DNA from: a virus
Length of the DNA stretch: 46,867 bases
Direction: 5' to 3' (one strand)
IMG/VR virus record: IMGVR_UViG_3300046501_000562
Span: 1 to 46,867 of that record
Positions 37,140 to 44,567 of this stretch are shown piece by piece. The position numbers and the translations under genes are program-made. Position 1 is the stretch's first letter. The number at the start of each line of letters is the position of its first letter. The notes beneath the pieces are model-generated. The model was given only the letters and a program-made list of their open reading frames with translations. It did not search any database and was not told the DNA's origin.

Positions 37140-37442
37140 AAAAAGTTTAGACCGGGGTTTGTCAACCTAGAGAGTGAGCGCGTAGCGCTAGGGAAAGGAA
37201 CAAAGGCACGAGCGCAGCGACAGAGATGTTTGGATAGGTATTGGATGGTATTGTTGATGAATGACACCGCATGGTCGAAAACCCGCCCAGCGTTGCAAAC
37301 CATTCTTAGGGGCGCGGCGGGCGGCGGCTTTTTATCGTGTTCCCCTATCTTGTTATGCACCGCGCGCAGCAGGATCTTTTATCCTGTAGATAGCAATACT
37401 GTGAATCTCCAATTCCGTTCCTACTCCCTAAGGAAAGAACCC

Positions 37443-38519
37443 ATGAGCAAGAGCATGTTCCGAATGGCGCTGGAAGGCGAGACGGTCGAGATGACCTCGC
37501 GTCCTAATGAGCCGACCATCGTGATGAGCGGTCCGCTGTCCGAGATCTTCACCAAGGCACTGGACGTGGCCTACGCCAAAGAGCCGAGCCAAGGTGAGGG
37601 TGTAGTGGCGACCGAGTCACAAGCCCAAGACGTGACGGTCATGCAAAAGATCGTCGAATCCATTAGCAACAACCAACAGCAGTCGGTGCAGCCGGTGAGC
37701 GAAGTCAACGGCGAAATCGGCGCGCCGGGTGCGCAAGGCGCTGACCTGCAAGTCTACGGCGTGGCCAAGGCCGACATCACTGACGCTGACGTGGTCGACG
37801 TGGCCGACGCACTGATGAATGAAGACAGCGAAAGCCGTCCGAAGGAATTCGTGGTGGTGGTCGATGGCACGCTGCCCTCGGTCAACGGTCTGGGTGGCGC
37901 ACCCAAGGAAGAAGTCGAATATCTGTCCGAAGCGATGGAAGCCCTGACCAAACGGCTAGGCGGTAAATTCTATCGTTCGTTCGAAGAATTCGTCGAAGGC
38001 GTCGTGAACCCGGAAACCGATCTCGGCAACGGTGGCAACGATGGCGCGGACGGTGTGGGGACGGCCGGTGACGTGACGGCCCAACAGGGCGGTGAAGGCG
38101 TTGCAGGCGATCCGGCCACCAATCCGTGTCCGCAAGATCCGTCGATCACCTCGCGCGTGGTCGAGATCGCGAAGATCGCTGCTGAAGAAGCCGCCGCCGC
38201 TGCGGAAGCTCCGGCCGGTGACGACACGGGTGTCGCGCCCGCGTTGGAAGAAGGCAACACCGACACGGGTCAACCTGTGGTGCAAGCGGTCTCGGCCCTG
38301 CCGAACGATCCGGGCGCTTTGAGCCCCGAAGCGCAAGCCGCGATCGGCGCGGGTGACGACAAGGTCCCCGCTCCCAAGAAGGAAGGTGAAGTGCCGCAGA
38401 ACCAGGCTAACGGTGAAGACCCGACGGTGCCCGTCGCCAATGGCGATGCAGCGCTTGAAAGCTTCCGTGTTCGTCTCGTCACGTTGGCGCCGCGCCAACG
38501 CGTGCGCGCACGTAAGTAA
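37443..38519 (+). CDS. Acidic Ala/Gly-rich protein, possible inner-head or scaffold-type protein
   Basis: 358 aa from ATG 37443 (MSKSMFRMALEGETVEMTSR), AGGAAAG upstream; a longer frame to 37230 is rejected because the extension crosses non-coding sequence. It is highly acidic, rich in Ala, Gly, Val and Glu, with long disordered stretches and one helical patch (EIAKIAAEEAAAAAEAPAG). It ends abruptly basic (RVRLVTLAPRQRVRARK). phiKZ-like inner-head proteins are cut after short (S/A/G)xE motifs; ALE occurs here near both ends (MALEGE, AALESF). That role is inferred. First of the plus-strand packaging-side run, ending at a TATGCCG hairpin. Confidence 0.78.
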   Translation: MSKSMFRMALEGETVEMTSRPNEPTIVMSGPLSEIFTKALDVAYAKEPSQGEGVVATESQAQDVTVMQKIVESISNNQQQSVQPVSEVNGEIGAPGAQGADLQVYGVAKADITDADVVDVADALMNEDSESRPKEFVVVVDGTLPSVNGLGGAPKEEVEYLSEAMEALTKRLGGKFYRSFEEFVEGVVNPETDLGNGGNDGADGVGTAGDVTAQQGGEGVAGDPATNPCPQDPSITSRVVEIAKIAAEEAAAAAEAPAGDDTGVAPALEEGNTDTGQPVVQAVSALPNDPGALSPEAQAAIGAGDDKVPAPKKEGEVPQNQANGEDPTVPVANGDAALESFRVRLVTLAPRQRVRARK

Positions 38520-38547
38520 TCTCATCCCTGGAACGGATGGTGTAAAC

Positions 38548-38576
38548 GGCGGGGCTTCGGCCCCGCCTTTATGCCG
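38548..38576 (+). terminator. Hairpin with TTCG loop and TATGCCG
   Basis: GGCGGGGC-TTCG-GCCCCGCC is followed by TTTATGCCG (38570-38576), between two co-directional genes. Confidence 0.84.
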
Positions 38577-38622
38577 TTGATCCTAATTCTGTGTATCGTT
38601 GCCCTATCTGAGAGGATGCTAA

Positions 38623-39864
38623 ATGGTAGACGTTTCTATCAAGGGCGTGTTTGAAAGCGAGTGTGCTCACCTTGCTTTGGACGCGCAACTGGCCAAACGC
38701 ATCCATTTGTATACTGTCGGTTTCGCCCACAAAAACCAGGACCACATCGAGTTCTTTGGCGGGAACCTGACTGGTGTGCAAGTGGTGCGCTTTACCGACG
38801 CTGATCGGGACCACTGGTTTACAGAGATTGTTCAGGCCGATGAAGGTGCCCTCGAAGCTCGCCTTCTCGCCTTGCCCACCGTGAACGAAAATTTCAACGT
38901 GTCCTCGGATACGATGAACCTCTCGTGCGCGTGGCTGCTGCACGCACTCCTGCACAGCAAGAAACTGAGCGACGCTCAGCGCCATCAGGCGATGCTGGAT
39001 GTCGTGCTGGTGATGCAATACAAGTTCCTCACATCCCGTCTGTACCGGCACTTTAAGTATCCGGCGGATCGTGCGACTGCAGAGGCTACCTACGCAGCCC
39101 TCACGTTTAAGTACGCTATCAAACAGTACGGCTCTTGGGCCGCAGTGCTCAATGCCCGCGCTGAAGAAGTGATCAGCCCGACCGGTCTTCACCGCAAAGC
39201 CATCGAACTGATGGACCCCGATAGCACCGTCATCTATTTGCTCAATGACACGCAAGGTCGAATTCGTGACATGTTGAAAAACATTTACGACGTCTTCTTG
39301 CAAGTGCATCGGCAGGGTATCAAGATCAGCTCGACGAGTTCTCTCGTGGAACACGACGGGGTCGAGATCTTGAAGGACAAGTCGAAAAACCTCCTGGCTT
39401 ACACCAGGTATATCAACTCGATCATCACCGACCGGAACTCCTTCATTCGCGAAGAGCTGCTCACCGTTATTGAGAAGCAGATGAAGACGATGCCGCCCCG
39501 TCTTTTTCGCGAATCGCTCGAATGGATGTCGGACAATTACCGCCAGTCCGGCGCGAGTATGATCGAAGAGCTGCTCAACGAAACCCTGATCCACAGTTTT
39601 GACTACCTCGCGGAGAATCGGAACTTGGTGAGGAATTCTACGGACTTGGCCAGCCTACTCACACGCTTGCGTGGTGTGTACATGAGTTCGCGGTCCACGG
39701 ACCCTGCTCTGTTCTCGCTGCGGGAGAAAGCAGAAAAGATCGTGAAGCTCGCGACTAACAATAAGAACTCCAGTGTGATTGCGGCTGTGCGCACCGGGAT
39801 ACTGCTGTACTTGATCGCCCGCGCGTATTCGATGCGGTATTACTCCCAGAGCGCCGCTGCATAA
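38623..39864 (+). CDS. Conserved phiKZ-like protein upstream of terminase, probable virion or assembly role
   Basis: 413 aa from ATG 38623 (MVDVSIKGVFESECAHLALD), GAGAGGA upstream. Mostly helical, with basic and hydrophobic helices in the C-terminal half (LREKAEKIVKLATNNKNSSV; GILLYLIARAYSMRYYSQS). No enzyme motif. Gene order (this gene, a 136-aa gene, then terminase large subunit) places it in the packaging/structural region, where phiKZ carries conserved genes upstream of its terminase gp25. A structural role is inferred. Confidence 0.78.
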   Translation: MVDVSIKGVFESECAHLALDAQLAKRIHLYTVGFAHKNQDHIEFFGGNLTGVQVVRFTDADRDHWFTEIVQADEGALEARLLALPTVNENFNVSSDTMNLSCAWLLHALLHSKKLSDAQRHQAMLDVVLVMQYKFLTSRLYRHFKYPADRATAEATYAALTFKYAIKQYGSWAAVLNARAEEVISPTGLHRKAIELMDPDSTVIYLLNDTQGRIRDMLKNIYDVFLQVHRQGIKISSTSSLVEHDGVEILKDKSKNLLAYTRYINSIITDRNSFIREELLTVIEKQMKTMPPRLFRESLEWMSDNYRQSGASMIEELLNETLIHSFDYLAENRNLVRNSTDLASLLTRLRGVYMSSRSTDPALFSLREKAEKIVKLATNNKNSSVIAAVRTGILLYLIARAYSMRYYSQSAAA

Positions 39865-39891
39865 GGCTTGGTCGCACGACCAGGTTCTACC

Positions 39892-40302
39892 ATGTCGCTT
39901 TTGAAGAGGTTAGCTACCCGAGGGTTCCTGTGGCTGGAGCACGTAAAGGGTAACAGGTCGTTCCAGCAAGAGGTCGTGATCCAAACGAATCGCCGCAATA
40001 CGCTTCGGGTGATTCATCATTCGGGTTACGACATCACCATCTACTGTCAGCGCTTGCAGTTCGAGACGGGCTACTCGCTCTGGCAATGGCCGAAGAAGAA
40101 ACACCTGGCTTACCAGTTGTTTTCCACGACGACCAATGATGCACCGGAATTGATTCGTCGGGCCTGTGACTTAGCCGTTACCTTGCCTGCCCTGTGTCCC
40201 GGTTATGTAGAAGACGAAGTGCAAAAGCTCTACGCCATTGATGCGTACGTGGATTTGATCACGGACAAATTAAGAGCGCTCAAGCAAAGCAGCTTCATCT
40301 AG
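39892..40302 (+). CDS. 136-aa protein between structural gene and terminase
   Basis: 136 aa from ATG 39892 (MSLLKRLATRGFLWLEHVKG); a TTG at 39868 is a weaker alternative that would start 4 bp after the preceding stop. Basic, aromatic N-terminal half (YSLWQWPKKKHLAYQLF) and helical C-terminal half (VQKLYAIDAYVDLITDKLRA). No motif. It is followed by a TATGCCG hairpin and then terminase, so it could be a small packaging-associated protein, but that is only context. Confidence 0.75.
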   Translation: MSLLKRLATRGFLWLEHVKGNRSFQQEVVIQTNRRNTLRVIHHSGYDITIYCQRLQFETGYSLWQWPKKKHLAYQLFSTTTNDAPELIRRACDLAVTLPALCPGYVEDEVQKLYAIDAYVDLITDKLRALKQSSFI

Positions 40303-40311
40303 CGCGTATGG

Positions 40312-40338
40312 GGGAGGCTTCGGCCTCCCTCTATGCCG
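40312..40338 (+). terminator. Hairpin with TTCG loop and TATGCCG
   Basis: GGGAGGC-TTCG-GCCTCCC is followed by CTATGCCG (40332-40338). It separates the 136-aa gene from the terminase leader. Confidence 0.84.
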
Positions 40339-40459
40339 CGCATCTGTTGCTTATCTTGTTATGAGACGTATTATCCAGTTTAAGCTGGTTTCTACGGGTC
40401 ATCCCCGGTGAGACTATGATCTCAAACTGGCTGATCAATTAACGTAAACGGGTGACAAA

Positions 40460-42727
40460 ATTATACTGTTCGAACAGGATTGGTACCGTTATCCTACTGC
40501 GATCATCGACACCAAGACCACCAACAAAAGTTGGATTCGTCTGGCCGCAGTGTATCGCTCGATGGGTATTAAGAACCACGCATTCCTGCTTGCGCTCGTG
40601 AATCCGAAACTGCAAGGGGTGGACCCCTTCAGCAAAGATCTCACACCTGAGCAGATGTACATGATCGCGGTGGAGTGCAAGATCAATCCCTGGTACTTCT
40701 TCCGGGAAATCGCCCGCGCGCCGGGTAACTCCGGCTCCGACGCGGTACCGCTTGAAGCGAACCGGGCCAACATTGCACTTTATTGGTCTTTTTTTAACCA
40801 CATCTTCTTTACGCTGATTCAGCCACGTCAGACGGGTAAGTCCTTCTCGACCGATACGTTGATGAGCTACCTGATGAACGTGGTCTGTACGGGCACCAGC
40901 ATTAACCTGTTGACCAAGGACGACAACTTGCGCCGCAAGAACATTGAGCGGATCAAGGAAATCATGTCGGAGTTGCCGCCGTACCTGAGCCAGCGTTCAA
41001 AGGACGATGCGCAAAACGGTGAAGAAATCACCGTCAAGGCGTTGAAGAACTCGTACAACACGCACGTGCCGCAATCGAGCCCGAAGCGTGCGTACAACAT
41101 GGGACGTGGTCTGACGACAGCGATCTTCCACATCGACGAGCCGCCGTTCCAGCCGAATATCGCGATTGCGCTGCCTGCTGCGCTGGCTGCAACGGGTGCT
41201 GCAGTGGAGCGTGCCAAGGCCGCTGGCGCCCCGTACGGCACCATCCTGACGACCACTGCCGGGAAGAAGGACGACAAGGACGGCCGCTTTATTTACAAGC
41301 TGCTGGAAGACTCGGCCTCGTGGACCGAGAAGTTCTTTGACTGCCAGAACTGGGCCGAACTGGATCGCATGGTGCGCCGCAATTCGCGCGCTGGGCTGTT
41401 CCGCATCAACGGTACCTTCAGTCACCGTCAGTTGGGTAAGAGCGATGAGTGGCTCAAGCAGAAGATTGAAGAATCGCTGCAAACGGGGGACGACGCGAAT
41501 CGAGATTACTTCAACCTGTGGACTTCGGGTACGGAAAGCTCACCGCTCTCCACCAGCACCGCCGAGATGATTGCCTCGTCGCGGCTGGATGAGCTCTACA
41601 CCTCGATCAGTGATCCGGATGGCTACATCACGCGCTGGTATATCCCGGAAGAGGAGATTGCCACACGGATGGCAACAGGCAAGTTCGTGCTCGGCATGGA
41701 TACGTCCGAAGCCGGTGGGGGCGATGACATCTCGCTCGTCTTGATGGATGTGGAAACGCTCGAAGTGGTGGCAGCGGGCTCGTATAACGAAACCAACCTG
41801 ATTACCTTCTCGAAGTGGGTGTGCGATACGCTTGTTAAGTACTCGAACATCACGGCCGTCATCGAGCGGCGTTCCACCGGGGCGATGTTGCTCGATTACC
41901 TGCTGCTGATGTTGCCTAACCATGGTGAAGATCCGTTTAAGCGCATCTTTAACAAGGTGGTGCAGGATTACGACGAGTATCCGGATCGTTACAAGGAAAT
42001 CAAGGTGCCGATCGGTCGGCGCCCGACCGACATCTACGTGCGCTACAAGACCACGTTCGGCTTTGCCACCTCGGGTTCGGGGGCTAACAGTCGCAATGCC
42101 TTGTATGGTCAGGTGCTCCAGGCAGCTGCTCAGCGCAGTGGCATGAAGGTGCACGACAAGATGCTGGCCGGTCAGATCCTGGGTCTCGTGTACAAGAACG
42201 GCCGGATCGACCACGAAGATGGCGAACACGATGACTTGGTGATTGGCTGGTTGCTCTGCCATTGGTTCCTCATGCATGGCAAGAACCTGCAACACTATGG
42301 CATCGATCCTCGCCAGGTCATGTGTGCAGTCAGGACCAAGCAAGCTGAGTCGCAAGAGGACTTCTTCCGGCGCATGGAGCAACAAACCGTGCGCAGTCGT
42401 ATCGAGGAGATCTACAACGCGCTCACCGGCGAGCACGATGACTTTGTGGCCGCGCGTCTGGAGCAGGAGCTGCGTATGCTGGATAAGAAGATCATTCTCG
42501 AACAGGATGAAATCTATTCGGTGGATGAGCTCATCCGTAGCGCTCGGGAAACCAAGCGCAACAAGGTGCGTAACTCCAATCTGTATCAGCAGTCACAGCA
42601 GAATCAGTATCTCGGCCACAATACCGGAATGCTGGTGACGAGTGACTTGCCGATCTCGCATGTGGATATGTTTGGTTCACCCGCGAACTACGGGGTGTAC
42701 TCGACCGCCGCAGGCAGTCGTTGGTAA
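40460..42727 (+). CDS. Terminase large subunit (DNA-packaging ATPase/nuclease), non-ATG start likely
   Basis: Residue numbers here are from ATT 40460 (755 aa). Walker A-type motif QPRQTGKS (~120-127), Walker B with catalytic Glu in FHIDEPPF (~225-232), a coupling TTTAGK, then a RuvC-like nuclease: VLGMDTSEAGGGDD (~410-423), VIERRST, and HDDLVIGW near residue 592. This is the two-domain motor that packages DNA into capsids; phiKZ gp25 is the counterpart. The coding signal continues upstream of GTG 40550: in-frame LFEQDWYRYPTAIIDTKTTN and WIRLAAVYRSMGIKNHAFLL are typical terminase N-terminal sequence, but no ATG/GTG/TTG lies in that part before a stop at 40445. ATT 40460, with GGTGA four bases upstream, is the best candidate; GTG 40550 would give 725 aa. 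Confidence 0.93.
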   Translation: MILFEQDWYRYPTAIIDTKTTNKSWIRLAAVYRSMGIKNHAFLLALVNPKLQGVDPFSKDLTPEQMYMIAVECKINPWYFFREIARAPGNSGSDAVPLEANRANIALYWSFFNHIFFTLIQPRQTGKSFSTDTLMSYLMNVVCTGTSINLLTKDDNLRRKNIERIKEIMSELPPYLSQRSKDDAQNGEEITVKALKNSYNTHVPQSSPKRAYNMGRGLTTAIFHIDEPPFQPNIAIALPAALAATGAAVERAKAAGAPYGTILTTTAGKKDDKDGRFIYKLLEDSASWTEKFFDCQNWAELDRMVRRNSRAGLFRINGTFSHRQLGKSDEWLKQKIEESLQTGDDANRDYFNLWTSGTESSPLSTSTAEMIASSRLDELYTSISDPDGYITRWYIPEEEIATRMATGKFVLGMDTSEAGGGDDISLVLMDVETLEVVAAGSYNETNLITFSKWVCDTLVKYSNITAVIERRSTGAMLLDYLLLMLPNHGEDPFKRIFNKVVQDYDEYPDRYKEIKVPIGRRPTDIYVRYKTTFGFATSGSGANSRNALYGQVLQAAAQRSGMKVHDKMLAGQILGLVYKNGRIDHEDGEHDDLVIGWLLCHWFLMHGKNLQHYGIDPRQVMCAVRTKQAESQEDFFRRMEQQTVRSRIEEIYNALTGEHDDFVAARLEQELRMLDKKIILEQDEIYSVDELIRSARETKRNKVRNSNLYQQSQQNQYLGHNTGMLVTSDLPISHVDMFGSPANYGVYSTAAGSRW

Positions 42728-42743
42728 GGCGTTGATGGCTTAA

Positions 42744-42783
42744 CGGCATAGAGCCCAGGGGGAAACCCCTGGGCCTTATGACG
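42744..42783. terminator. Bidirectional hairpin with CGGCATA / TATGACG flanks
   Basis: GCCCAGGGG / CCCCTGGGC lies between convergent genes ending at 42727 (+) and 42801 (-). Left flank CGGCATA (TATGCCGTT in minus sense), right flank TATGACG. Same design as 22276-22314. Confidence 0.82.
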
Positions 42784-42800
42784 CTTAGGATGCCACAGCG

Positions 42801-44567
42801 TTAGTTGGTTTGCCAGACCGCCATCGGGCACAGCGCCAGCTCGAGATCGTTCTCCGGCGTGCGGAAGAAGAACTTCACCACCAGCGTGCTGCCTGCCGCA
42901 ATCGCCTGACCAATCGCCAGTTGAGAGGCCCACTGACTGATCGGGAACTCCACCGGCGCCTGGTTCGGGAGCAGGAGCGCGAACATGTTCGGCTCCGGTG
43001 CCTGCGTCTCGACGTTCGGATCGGTGAGCGGCTTGGCCGGGTAGTACACCTGATCGAGGAACGCGTCGAAGTCCGTGAGACCCTGATTGATGTACACCTG
43101 CATCAGGTTCTGGTTCACGAAGGTCGTCGATGCATGGGTGTTCAAGCCATACGCAGGCGTTTGACCCGGATCGTACGCGATGGTCCAGTTGGTGCCCGTC
43201 TTATCCGTCCCGTCACGATTGAGCACGAGACCGATGGTCTGCGTGAACTGCACGTTCTTGTAGGCGGGATTGACATCCGAGAGCTTCAACTGGACCTGCA
43301 ACTGCTGATTCACCCCGTAGCCGTGCGGCAAGAAGGCCGGACTATTGGGGGCGAACGTCACATACGGCGTGACCAGTTGCGCGAGGTTGCGATCGAGGTT
43401 AAAGAGGTACCAATCCAGATACCAGCCGTTGACCGAGTCAATGAAGCGCGGCACCGCAAAGAGCTTAAGCGTGTACGCGCCGTCGACATTCTCGGTCGTG
43501 GCGTTGTACGTTTCCTGGATAAAGGCTGCGCCACCCGAGCCGTCCACGTTCGCCGTAGCCCCGTACACCAGCTCGTCTTGCGACAGATTGTACTTGAGCA
43601 CCAGCTTGAACTTCTGACCGACGATGGTCGCCACGTACGCATCCAGCCCGAAGAGCTGGAACTTGGTCCCATCCACCGGCATCGAGGCAGTGGTGCCATC
43701 CGAGTAATGGACCTGACCCATCAGGTTCAGACCATCCTTCGGCACATTGATCGGGTAGACCAAGGTATTCGGATCGCTCGAGCTCATGAACGGCGAAGTC
43801 ATCGAGATACCGGTGATGTACTTCTCGCTCGCATCGGTCGAGCGGATAAACGCCGTGTTCTCGATCAGCAGCTGACGCTTGGAGAGCACCGTACCATCCG
43901 CTGCGTAGATCACCACCGTAACAATCTCGCCATCGAGCAAGGCCACTTTGGTGTAGCACTGCTTGACGACCTTCAGGGCCGTGGTGACCACGCCTTGTTG
44001 CGACGTTTGCACGACTTCCAGCGGCACGTTCTCGCCGAGCAGATTGCCCGACTGATCGTAAAACGCCGAAATCACCGTGCCGTCGTCGCCCAGGATGGCG
44101 CCCTTGAAGATCTTCGCGTACGATGCCTGGCTACCCCCCACGACCAGGCGCACGTCGACGGCCAACGAAAACGGCATCACGCTCTGATCGAGATAGCAGC
44201 GGTAGGTATCCGACTGCGTGCCAGGACCGACCCCCATTAAGAGATCATCTTCGCTGAATTCCCCCGTGGCCGCGGTCGTGATGGAGACGAGCGTTGGAAT
44301 GAGCGTGGTTTGGTCCAGAGCCGCGACCCGATACCACGCATTGGAGCCCGGTGAGTTATCCACCACGTAGTCGCCGACATTGGGGACGTACATGTTGGTG
44401 CCCGCCAGACCACGATAGATCTCGGACAATGCCCAGATCCGAAACCCGCTGTCCGGGTTATAGACGGGGACACCCCCGTCCGTGCCCGTGACGCTGGTAT
44501 TCCCAATGGATGCGCCGAGGGTAGCCCCCAGCGGCATCGTTAGGGTTGATTTACCCAAGACGTCCAT
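42801..44567 (-). CDS. Virion structural protein of phiKZ type (588 aa)
   Basis: 588 aa; ATG 44567 shares a base with the upstream TAA (TAATG), so it is coupled to the 766-aa gene. It is Gly/Thr/Val/Asn-rich with repeated short beta strands (SLAVDVRLVVGGSQASYAKI; FKLVLKYNLSQDELVYGAT) and low Lys, typical of phage tail or fibre-like structural proteins. No enzymatic motif. In phiKZ the genes after terminase gp25 encode tail and virion proteins (gp26-gp30 region), which supports this. The exact counterpart is not identifiable here. Confidence 0.78.
   Translation of the reverse strand: MDVLGKSTLTMPLGATLGASIGNTSVTGTDGGVPVYNPDSGFRIWALSEIYRGLAGTNMYVPNVGDYVVDNSPGSNAWYRVAALDQTTLIPTLVSITTAATGEFSEDDLLMGVGPGTQSDTYRCYLDQSVMPFSLAVDVRLVVGGSQASYAKIFKGAILGDDGTVISAFYDQSGNLLGENVPLEVVQTSQQGVVTTALKVVKQCYTKVALLDGEIVTVVIYAADGTVLSKRQLLIENTAFIRSTDASEKYITGISMTSPFMSSSDPNTLVYPINVPKDGLNLMGQVHYSDGTTASMPVDGTKFQLFGLDAYVATIVGQKFKLVLKYNLSQDELVYGATANVDGSGGAAFIQETYNATTENVDGAYTLKLFAVPRFIDSVNGWYLDWYLFNLDRNLAQLVTPYVTFAPNSPAFLPHGYGVNQQLQVQLKLSDVNPAYKNVQFTQTIGLVLNRDGTDKTGTNWTIAYDPGQTPAYGLNTHASTTFVNQNLMQVYINQGLTDFDAFLDQVYYPAKPLTDPNVETQAPEPNMFALLLPNQAPVEFPISQWASQLAIGQAIAAGSTLVVKFFFRTPENDLELALCPMAVWQTN

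Larger units (their letters stand above)
36740..37442. other. Gene-poor region with AT-rich core and tandem hairpins
   Basis: ~700 bp with no convincing protein gene. It holds a promoter variant (36802) and TATGCCG terminator (36840-36870) on the minus strand, hairpins at 36949-36971 and 37090-37139, and between them an AT-rich stretch (~37030-37107). A short hairpin CAGGAT-ctttt-ATCCTG lies at ~37369-37385 before the gene at 37443. A 16-codon reading frame, minus strand 37026-36976, begins MCQGAEATRSEAEEEN and precedes the 36949 hairpin. The AT-rich core could be an origin or a small-RNA locus, but the sequence alone does not settle it. Confidence 0.5.

Noticed and set aside
37118-37360. 80-aa minus-strand reading frame in the gene-poor region
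   Set aside because: No SD, overlaps terminator hairpins, and its composition (Pro/Arg/His mix) looks like antisense of non-coding DNA.
40416-40442. ATG at 40416 (MISNWLIN) as terminase start by frameshift
   Set aside because: The two frames are separated by stops in all plausible slippage positions, so a direct frameshift cannot join them; an ATT start is simpler.
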